A program made the translations under genes and the position numbers. The notes below the pieces were generated by a model. The model was not told the origin of the DNA, did no database searches, and saw only the letters and a list, made by a program, of their open reading frames with translations. Of a stretch of 5,112 nt of DNA, positions 1-4,770 are shown piece by piece. This DNA comes from Rikenellaceae bacterium (GTDB lineage: Bacteria > Bacteroidota > Bacteroidia > Bacteroidales > UBA932). The stretch covers positions 1-5,112 of the forward strand of contig CAAFYX010000124.1 in NCBI GenBank assembly GCA_900767375.1, written 5' to 3'. The number at the start of each line of letters is the position of its first letter. Positions within the stretch are counted from its first letter, which is position 1.

Positions 1-632
1 CCGGTAGATGAAGGGATGATGTTCTCGAGGATGCCGCGGCCGCCTCTCCAGTCCTTCTTTGAAGGGCCGTCAACGGTCTTCTGGGTAGCGGTAGCAGCGT
101 GAACTGTTGTCATGAGACCGCGTACGATACCGAACTTGTCGTTGAGAACCTTGGAGATAGGAGCAAGGCAGTTGGTGGTGCAGGATGCGTTGGAGATGAT
201 CTTCTGGCCAGCGTAGGTCTTGTCGTTAACACCATAGACGAACATTGGAGTAGCGTCCTTTGAAGGAGCGGACATGATGACCTTCTTTGCACCGGCGGTG
301 AGGTGAGCTGCTGCAAGCTCCTCGGTGAGGAAGAAACCTGTTGACTCAACTACTACGTCTACGTCGAGAGCACCCCAGGTGATGTTTGCAGGATCCTTCT
401 CAGCGAAAACCTGAATCTTCTTGCCGTCAACTACGAGGAAGTTGCCCTCTGAAGTTACTTCGCCCTTGAACTGACCATGAACTGAGTCATACTTGAGCAT
501 GTAAGCAAGATAATCAGCATCGAGGAGGTCATTGATACCTACTACCTCGATTTCGCCTGCGAAGTTCTCGTAAGCTGCACGGAATACCATACGGCCGATG
601 CGACCGAATCCGTTAATACCAAGTTTTACCAT
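1..632 (-). CDS. gap: Glyceraldehyde-3-phosphate dehydrogenase, type I (N-terminal 210 codons, cut by window edge)
   Basis: Catalyses the NAD-dependent oxidative phosphorylation of glyceraldehyde 3-phosphate to 1,3-bisphosphoglycerate in cytosolic glycolysis. The translation from the ATG at 630-632 starts MVKLGINGFGRIGR, the Rossmann nucleotide-binding motif. An Asp at residue 35 at the end of the second strand fits NAD preference. The active-site signature SNASCTTN places the catalytic Cys at residue 151 (codon 180-182), and the partner His is residue 178. The segment TVDGPSKKDWRGGRG followed by NIIPSSTG is typical of the E. coli GapA-like class. The rest of the gene (roughly 120 codons) lies beyond base 1. 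Codons are strongly biased to GCT, GTT, GGT, ACC and AAG, unlike the GCC/GTC/GGC-rich neighbours, as expected for a very highly expressed gene. No Shine-Dalgarno is seen; the start is preceded by an A-rich stretch, usual in Bacteroidota. It is transcribed divergently from surE. Confidence 0.97.
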   Translation of the reverse strand, partial: MVKLGINGFGRIGRMVFRAAYENFAGEIEVVGINDLLDADYLAYMLKYDSVHGQFKGEVTSEGNFLVVDGKKIQVFAEKDPANITWGALDVDVVVESTGFFLTEELAAAHLTAGAKKVIMSAPSKDATPMFVYGVNDKTYAGQKIISNASCTTNCLAPISKVLNDKFGIVRGLMTTVHAATATQKTVDGPSKKDWRGGRGILENIIPSST

Positions 633-670
633 TTTGTTGTTATATTAAAAAGTTAAACAAATTTCTTCAG

Positions 671-687
671 TTGAACGCTCCGTTCAA
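671..687 (-). other. Potential hairpin at the 5' end of the gap leader
   Basis: TTGAACG and CGTTCAA form a perfect 7-bp inverted repeat around a 3-base loop. If gap starts from the predicted -7 box at 695-702, transcription begins near 688-691, so this stem would sit within the first few bases of the mRNA, about 40 bases ahead of the start codon. A 5'-terminal stem is a known way to stabilise abundant bacterial mRNAs. That role is inferred here; the repeat itself is seen directly. It could also be a protein-binding operator. Confidence 0.5.
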
Positions 688-694
688 ATCCTCG

Positions 695-702
695 CAAATT
701 TA
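695..702 (-). promoter_or_regulatory. Predicted gap promoter, Bacteroidota -7 box (TAAATTTG)
   Basis: On the minus strand TAAATTTG matches the Bacteroidota -7 consensus TAnnTTTG exactly. It gives a leader of about 56-60 bases before the gap ATG. No clear TTG-type -33 element is found at the usual distance; the sequence there is AT-rich. Confidence 0.5.
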
Positions 703-718
703 TAAAAATTTTTATAAA
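699..718. promoter_or_regulatory. Perfect 20-bp AT palindrome between divergent gap and surE promoters
   Basis: The 10-base half TTTATAAAAA is followed by its exact reverse complement, TTTTTATAAA. It overlaps the predicted gap -7 box and lies just upstream of the surE -7 box. It might be an operator or an UP-like element shared by both promoters. Because only A and T are used, it may simply reflect an AT-rich promoter region. Confidence 0.4.
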
Positions 719-725
719 AAATCCA

Positions 726-733
726 TATCTTTG
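726..733 (+). promoter_or_regulatory. Predicted surE-lpxB promoter, Bacteroidota -7 box (TATCTTTG)
   Basis: TATCTTTG matches TAnnTTTG exactly and lies 20 bases before the surE ATG, which implies a leader of roughly 14-16 bases. No convincing TTTG -33 element is present 19-21 bases upstream, where the AT palindrome lies instead. The same octamer occurs in front of phoB on the other strand. Confidence 0.55.
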
Positions 734-753
734 TGATATAAAACGATTTTCGG

Positions 754-1599
754 ATGAAGATTCTTTTGACCAACGACGACGGGTATCGTGCAGAAGGCCT
801 CCACACGCTTGTAGAGATGATGAAAAGCTTCGGAGAGGTTACCGTCATTGCGCCCAAATATCACCAGTCATCTGTAGCCATCGGACTCACTATGGGCTTC
901 CAGCCCATGGCTGTCCGCGAGCTCGGAACTGAGGACGGAGTCCGCTGGATCTACCTCGACGGCACTCCGGCCAGCTGCGTCAAGTTCGCCATCGACGAGG
1001 TCTTCACCGACGGGAAGCCCGACTTCGTCGTGAGCGGCATAAACCACGGCTCGAACGCCGCCACCGCCGCCTGCTACTCCGCCACCCTCGGCGCCGCGAT
1101 GGAGGCCGCCATCAACGGCATCCCCGCCATCGGCATTTCCCTTGACAATATGTCCCCGGCCGCCGACTTCTCCGCCTGCGCAGAGCTCCTCCCCGGGCTG
1201 ATTGCCAAGGTGATGGCGCTCCCGTTCGAGCGCGGAGCGTTCTACAACGTGAACGTCCCCGACATCCCCGCCGCCAGCATCAAGGGCATCCGCGTGGGAA
1301 CGATGGGATACGGCCATTGGGCCAAGGAGTTCGTCCCTTGGACCCGTGAGTGGTTCGTAGAGAAGAACATAGACCTGAGCGGGCACAAGCTCGACCCGGA
1401 GGCAGTGCAGGCCGAGGACGGGGAGACCCTCTACCGGATGGCGGGCTATTTCGTGGACGACGATGACCGCGCGCTCGCCGACCACCACCTGATTTCCGAG
1501 GGCTACATCACCCTGACCAAGCATATCTTCGACAATACCGACCGCCAGTCCATCCAGTCCCTTCAGTCCTCCTTCGACGAGGACTTCAAGACCAAATAA
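754..1599 (+). CDS. surE: 5'/3'-nucleotidase SurE
   Basis: SurE family phosphatase that dephosphorylates nucleoside 5'- and 3'-monophosphates using a divalent metal; cytosolic. The N-terminus MKILLTNDDGYRAEGL carries the metal-binding TNDDG motif (Asp8, Asp9). The conserved serine region is YHQSS (Ser39/40), and SGINHGSN at 94-101 supplies the metal-binding Asn97. GTPASCVKFA (70-79) and YSATLGAAMEA with GIPAIG also align to conserved family segments; YSATLGAA replaces the more usual YSGTxGAA. At 281 residues it is somewhat longer than E. coli SurE (about 253). The extra length is in the charged C-terminal part after about residue 190 and in a polar tail. The ATG at 754 is chosen because the TNDDG motif begins six residues in. 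It is followed after nine bases by lpxB, so the two are very likely co-transcribed; surE next to lpxB is a familiar order in Bacteroidetes. Confidence 0.94.
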   Translation: MKILLTNDDGYRAEGLHTLVEMMKSFGEVTVIAPKYHQSSVAIGLTMGFQPMAVRELGTEDGVRWIYLDGTPASCVKFAIDEVFTDGKPDFVVSGINHGSNAATAACYSATLGAAMEAAINGIPAIGISLDNMSPAADFSACAELLPGLIAKVMALPFERGAFYNVNVPDIPAASIKGIRVGTMGYGHWAKEFVPWTREWFVEKNIDLSGHKLDPEAVQAEDGETLYRMAGYFVDDDDRALADHHLISEGYITLTKHIFDNTDRQSIQSLQSSFDEDFKTK

Positions 1600-1608
1600 T
1601 ACATTCCC

Positions 1609-2796
1609 ATGAAGTACTACATCATCGCCGGCGAGGCATCGGGAGACCTTCACGGCTCCAACCTCATCAAGGGCCTCAGGGCCGAAGATCCCGTAGCGGA
1701 GTTCCGCTTCTGGGGCGGCGACCTGATGGTTGCAGCTGTTTGCGAAGGACGCTCCGCGGAAGCTCCGGTTTTCTCCGCGGAAAATGCTCCGAAAATCGGA
1801 CTTCCGTCTCCGCTTCATTCGTCAGGACTTGTCCGCCATTACAAGGAAGGGGCAGTGATGGGGGTGAGCGACGTGCTGGCGAAGGCGGGCAAGCTGTCCG
1901 CGAACCTCAAGCTTTGCAAGAGCGACATCCTGGCCTGGAGGCCGGATGTGGTCATCCTGATAGACTACCCCGGATTCAACTTCAAGATTGCGCATTTCGC
2001 GCACGACCACGGATTCAAAGTGTTCTATTACATAGCCCCGAAGACCTGGGCCTCCCGCGAACGCAGGAACAAAAAGCTCAAGCAGTGGGTCGACAGGCTC
2101 TTCATCGTGTTCCCGTTCGAGATCCCGTACTTCGAGCATAGACACATTCCGTTCATCTACAAGGGCAATCCTCTCATCGACGCAGTGGACTCCCACGAGT
2201 TCAGCCGTCCTTGCGAGGAAAGCTACATCGCCGTTCTCGCCGGATCCAGGAAGGGGGAGATCTCGCGTATGATGCCTGTCTGCATGGAGGTTGCGGACCG
2301 CGTGGGATGCAAGTTCATCGTCGCCGGCGCTCCATCCAGGACAGCCGGGGACTATGAGCCGTACATCGCCGGAAGAAAGAACGTCGAGCTGGTTTTCGGC
2401 CGGACCTATGACGTTCTCAAATATGCTGACGCTGCGGTGATAAACTCCGGCACGGCATCGCTCGAAGCCGCCCTCATCGGTACTCCGCAGGTCGTCTGCT
2501 GGAGCGCATCGAAACTTACTATCTTCGCCGCCCGCCACATCCTGAAAGTTGCCGACCACATAAAATACATCAGCCTGGGCAACCTCATCGTCGACCGCCA
2601 GGCATTCCGCGAGCTCATCCAGGAGGATTTCAACCCTGACGCCGTCACCGCCGAACTCGCCAGGCTCACCGGGGACAATGATTACCGCTCCCGCATGCTG
2701 GCCGACTACGCGGACATCCGGGCCGCGCTGGGCGGCGCCGGAGCGTCCCGCTCCGTGGCCAAGGCTATGATAGAAAGCCTGCAGGTCAGCGCTTGA
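1609..2796 (+). CDS. lpxB: Lipid-A-disaccharide synthase LpxB, carrying a 27-residue in-frame insert
   Basis: GT19 glycosyltransferase, membrane-associated on the cytosolic face. It joins UDP-2,3-diacylglucosamine and lipid X to give lipid A disaccharide phosphate, an essential step of outer-membrane LPS synthesis. Visible motifs: GEASGDLHGS (8-17), GGDLM (36-40), LVRHYKE and VMG (74-85), ILIDYPGFN (116-124, with Asp119 equivalent to the catalytic E. coli Asp98), APKTWASRERR (143-153), FPFEIPYFE (168-176), GNPLIDAV (186-193), LAGSRKGEI (210-218) and NSGTASLEAALIGTP (279-293). The length of 395 is above the usual ~370-382. The excess is residues 44-70, between GGDLMVAA and SSGLVRHYKE, where relatives such as Bacteroides have only a short Gly-Gly link. 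Without it the protein would be about 368 residues. The insert is in frame and all downstream motifs are intact, so the enzyme is probably functional. The last 11 bp overlap the 3' end of the convergent kinase gene. Confidence 0.95.
   Translation: MKYYIIAGEASGDLHGSNLIKGLRAEDPVAEFRFWGGDLMVAAVCEGRSAEAPVFSAENAPKIGLPSPLHSSGLVRHYKEGAVMGVSDVLAKAGKLSANLKLCKSDILAWRPDVVILIDYPGFNFKIAHFAHDHGFKVFYYIAPKTWASRERRNKKLKQWVDRLFIVFPFEIPYFEHRHIPFIYKGNPLIDAVDSHEFSRPCEESYIAVLAGSRKGEISRMMPVCMEVADRVGCKFIVAGAPSRTAGDYEPYIAGRKNVELVFGRTYDVLKYADAAVINSGTASLEAALIGTPQVVCWSASKLTIFAARHILKVADHIKYISLGNLIVDRQAFRELIQEDFNPDAVTAELARLTGDNDYRSRMLADYADIRAALGGAGASRSVAKAMIESLQVSA
1738..1821 (+). repeat. Palindromic, stop-poor insert inside lpxB (candidate small mobile element)
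   Basis: The extra segment of LpxB coincides with a structured DNA block. Bases 1757-1773 pair with 1791-1806: 15 Watson-Crick pairs, one G-T pair, and a single bulged C at 1763. The loop is 17 bases (1774-1790). Outer bases CGAA (1743-1746) and TTCG (1818-1821) form a short terminal inverted repeat. CTCCGCGGAA occurs at 1752-1761 and again at 1773-1782, and GCTCCG occurs three times, giving a near-tandem arrangement. Five reading frames are open through 1738-1818 and the sixth has only a TGA at the right border (1815-1817, minus strand). The excess over relatives is about 81 bases, a multiple of three. The exact ends are uncertain by several bases, and no clear target-site duplication is seen. 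That it is mobile is an inference. Confidence 0.6.
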
Positions 2797-4018
2797 ACTC
2801 CATATCGAAACGTAATCCTCCTTCCTTCCTGATGGATGCGGATATGGTTCCCTTATGGAACAAGACTGCATTCTTTACTATGGAAAGTCCGAGTCCGGAG
2901 CCTTCCGTGCTTCCCGGTTTTCCTGGAATGCTGTAGAAACGTTCGAAGATATGTCCCAGCTGATATTCACTGACGCCTGCGCCGTTGTCGTAATATGACA
3001 GCTCGATGTGGTCTGTGTGGCGGCTGGCCTCTATGTGTATCTCGGTCCCCTTTCCTGCGTACTTGACAGAATTCTCGACAAGGTTGCGGATTACTGCATA
3101 CATCAGACTGCGGTTGCCGTTCATCATCGTCTGGTCCTGAACATAGCTGATTATCCTCATTTCCTCTTTGTGGAGGGCGCTCTCGAACTCGTCGCTCACC
3201 TCTGTTACAATATTGCAAAGGTCAATGGGCTCGATACGGAACTGCTCCGGGGCTTCTTCAAGCTTGGTAATGAGCGCAACGTCGCGTATGAGCTCGGTGA
3301 GCCTTATGGACTGTGCATAAGAGCGGTCGATAAAGAGATTCTTTTTGTCTTCAGAGATGTCAGGATTCTCAATTATGGTCTCCAGGTAGCCGCGTATGCT
3401 GCTCACCGGAGTCTTCAGTTCGTGGGCGATATTGCTGGTAAGGGAATGCTTCAGCTCTTTCGCTGCATCTTCTGATGCCTTCCGGATGCCGTTCTCATAA
3501 TTCCTCGAGAACAATATGGCCAGCAGCATCAGCACCGCGAAGAGCAGGATAATGCCGATAAGGAGCACCCAGTCGGGTCTGAAATACTTCTCCATATTGA
3601 CCTCGAAAGGAAGGGCCGCGCGTATGATGCATCCGTCGTATTCCTTTGCAAAGTAAAGATATTTCCGCATTGCCGTCTCCGACTGGCGTATGGCGTATCC
3701 TTCGCCAAGAGTCAGGGCATCGTGGATTTCAGGTCTTTCCAAGTGGTTGTCCAGAGCGGCCAACGGCTCGAAAGAGTCATAGGTAACTGTTCCGTCCGGA
3801 GTGAGGACAGTGATGCGGATGTCATCCGGAAGAAGTTCTTCTATGCTGGCGGTGGAGTTACCGGCCACATCTATGATATCCGTGTATGCTTCAAGCCTGG
3901 ACTGAAGCACGGAGCGTTTCCAGTTGCGTTCGCTGCCTATCTCGACTGCAACCAGCATGGCGGCGCCTATGCAGAAGATTGCTGCAAGGCTGCCCAGAAG
4001 TTTGAACTTGTAACTCAT
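2786..4018 (-). CDS. phoR: PhoR-like membrane sensor histidine kinase
   Basis: Inner-membrane kinase that would autophosphorylate and pass phosphate to the adjacent response regulator. Order of parts (410 residues): transmembrane helix 1 at about 7-27; an extracytoplasmic sensor at about 28-148; transmembrane helix 2 at about 150-171; HisKA with H-box SNIAHELKTPVSSI (phospho-acceptor His199); and HATPase_c with N-box NLVENSVKY (312-320), G1 DNGAGV (344-349), F-box IFERFY (357-362) and G2 GSGLGL (373-378). The sensor contains VLTPDGTVTYDS, RPEIHDAL and GEGYAIRQSET followed by LYFA, a pattern seen in the extracellular PAS-like domain of PhoR-type kinases. Only about 28 residues separate helix 2 from His199, so there is no room for the HAMP and cytosolic PAS domains of longer PhoR proteins. 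Its ATG overlaps the regulator's stop by 4 bp (ATGA), indicating translational coupling. PhoR is assigned from the sensor pattern, partner and nearby phosphate transporter; the kinase class is certain, the signal is not. Confidence 0.85.
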   Translation of the reverse strand: MSYKFKLLGSLAAIFCIGAAMLVAVEIGSERNWKRSVLQSRLEAYTDIIDVAGNSTASIEELLPDDIRITVLTPDGTVTYDSFEPLAALDNHLERPEIHDALTLGEGYAIRQSETAMRKYLYFAKEYDGCIIRAALPFEVNMEKYFRPDWVLLIGIILLFAVLMLLAILFSRNYENGIRKASEDAAKELKHSLTSNIAHELKTPVSSIRGYLETIIENPDISEDKKNLFIDRSYAQSIRLTELIRDVALITKLEEAPEQFRIEPIDLCNIVTEVSDEFESALHKEEMRIISYVQDQTMMNGNRSLMYAVIRNLVENSVKYAGKGTEIHIEASRHTDHIELSYYDNGAGVSEYQLGHIFERFYSIPGKPGSTEGSGLGLSIVKNAVLFHKGTISASIRKEGGLRFDMEFKR

Positions 4019-4662
4019 ACGTAATAACCGAAGCCTGATTTGTTCTGGATTATGTTCCTTTCATCCCCCAGCTTTGAACGGAGCCTGGCGATATGGACGT
4101 CCACGGTCCTTTCAAGGACATATGGAGCATCTTTCCAGAGCCGGGAAATGATGTCTGCACGTGAAAAGCACTGGCCCTTGTTGGAGACCAGCAGTTCGAG
4201 TATCTCATATTCCTTGCGTGAAAGCTCGAGCGTCCTCCCGTTTATGGAAGCCGTTTTCTGCAGTCTGTCCACAACGACGCCGCCGACGGTTACGACATCC
4301 GATTTCACCGTCCTTCCGAGCACGGCCTTTATTCGCGCAAGCACTTCGTTGATGGAGAACGGCTTGGAGATATAGTCGTCCCCTCCGGCGCTGAAACCGG
4401 TCAGGAGGTCATTCTCCGCCGTCCTTGCTGTTAGGAATATGATAGGGACGTCATTCCCTTCAGATCGCAGTTCCTTTGCAAACTGATAGCCGGACATTCC
4501 GGGAAGCATGACATCCAGAAGGACCAGGGATGCTTTGCCGACGGATCCTTCCGCCGCCTCGGCAGAAGCGGCACCGATGACTGAATAACCGGCGTTCTCC
4601 ACATTGAAAGTGAGGATCTCGCGGATATCGGCATCGTCTTCCACTATTAAGATAGTCTTCAT
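4015..4662 (-). CDS. phoB: PhoB-like OmpR-family response regulator
   Basis: DNA-binding transcription regulator controlled by the downstream kinase. The receiver domain (1-117) has the acidic pocket E8 D9 D10, phospho-acceptor Asp50 in LLDVMLPGMSG, Thr78 in FLTA and Lys100 in YISKPF. The winged-helix domain (about 122-215) has the segment LELSRKEYEILELL, then YVLERTVDVHIARLRSKLG, the recognition-helix region, and ends with the wing GFGYYV. Length 215 is slightly short for the family (about 225-235). The wording of the YVLxRTVDV and ISKPF segments resembles Bacteroidetes PhoB. It is first in a two-gene operon, its stop overlapping the kinase start by 4 bp. The ATG at 4660-4662 is chosen because MKTILIVEDD is the normal family start. 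A -7 box lies only 7 bases upstream, implying a near-leaderless mRNA. Divergent TTAACA repeats upstream suggest autoregulation. It could regulate another stimulus, but the adjoining Na/Pi transporter favours phosphate. Confidence 0.85.
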   Translation of the reverse strand: MKTILIVEDDADIREILTFNVENAGYSVIGAASAEAAEGSVGKASLVLLDVMLPGMSGYQFAKELRSEGNDVPIIFLTARTAENDLLTGFSAGGDDYISKPFSINEVLARIKAVLGRTVKSDVVTVGGVVVDRLQKTASINGRTLELSRKEYEILELLVSNKGQCFSRADIISRLWKDAPYVLERTVDVHIARLRSKLGDERNIIQNKSGFGYYV

Positions 4663-4669
4663 ATAGTTA

Positions 4670-4677
4670 CAAAGATA
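4670..4677 (-). promoter_or_regulatory. Predicted phoB-phoR promoter, Bacteroidota -7 box (TATCTTTG)
   Basis: On the minus strand TATCTTTG matches TAnnTTTG exactly and is identical to the box before surE. Only 7 bases separate it from the phoB start codon, so the transcript would have a leader of a few bases at most. The expected -33 position (about 4697-4700) falls inside the TTAACA repeat pair rather than on a TTTG, as expected for an activator-dependent promoter. Confidence 0.6.
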
Positions 4678-4686
4678 TGCGATAAT

Positions 4687-4703
4687 TGTTAAGATTCTGT
4701 TAA
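4687..4703. promoter_or_regulatory. Pho-box-like direct repeat (TTAACA, 11-bp period)
   Basis: TGTTAA occurs at 4687-4692 and again at 4698-4703. On the minus strand this reads TTAACA, five bases, TTAACA. Direct repeats with 11-bp periodicity are the standard target of PhoB/OmpR-family dimers; the TTAACA-N5 form resembles the PhoP box known from Bacillus. The pair overlaps the -33 region of the phoB promoter and ends 15 bases ahead of the -33 element of the transporter promoter, so one bound regulator could serve both genes. Binding is inferred. Confidence 0.5.
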
Positions 4704-4718
4704 ATCGTCGGCTAACGG

Positions 4719-4749
4719 TTTGATGGTTTGCATTTTTACATCACTTTTG
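4719..4749 (+). promoter_or_regulatory. Predicted promoter of the Na/Pi cotransporter (-33 TTTG, -7 CACTTTTG)
   Basis: TTTG at 4719-4722 and CACTTTTG at 4742-4749 are separated by 19 bases, the normal Bacteroidota -33/-7 spacing. The -7 box matches TAnnTTTG at all informative positions except the first base (C for T). Transcription would start near 4753-4756, leaving a leader of about 15-18 bases. Confidence 0.55.
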
Positions 4750-4770
4750 CACTCGGAAACTAATGAATAT

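Noticed and set aside
110..349. Minus-strand open frame overlapping gap
   Set aside because: It is out of frame with gap, Ser/Pro/Leu-rich with no motif, while the gap frame keeps the complete active site.
675..682. ACGCTCCG in the gap leader also occurs in the lpxB insert (1749-1756)
   Set aside because: Only eight bases are shared and the surroundings differ, so there is no support for a second copy of the element.
868..1818. Long antisense open frame of 316 codons opposite surE and the start of lpxB
   Set aside because: Its translation is a low-complexity, Gly/Val/Asp-rich mirror of the GCC/GAC-rich surE codons with no family motif; surE and lpxB on the other strand carry clear catalytic motifs.
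1822..2871. Long antisense open frame of 349 codons opposite lpxB
   Set aside because: It is the reverse shadow of GC-rich lpxB codons, with no recognisable domain, and it covers the ends of two real genes.
3008..3475. Plus-strand open frame opposite the kinase gene
   Set aside because: No domain, no promoter, and it lies entirely antisense to the HATPase/HisKA part of a well-supported kinase.
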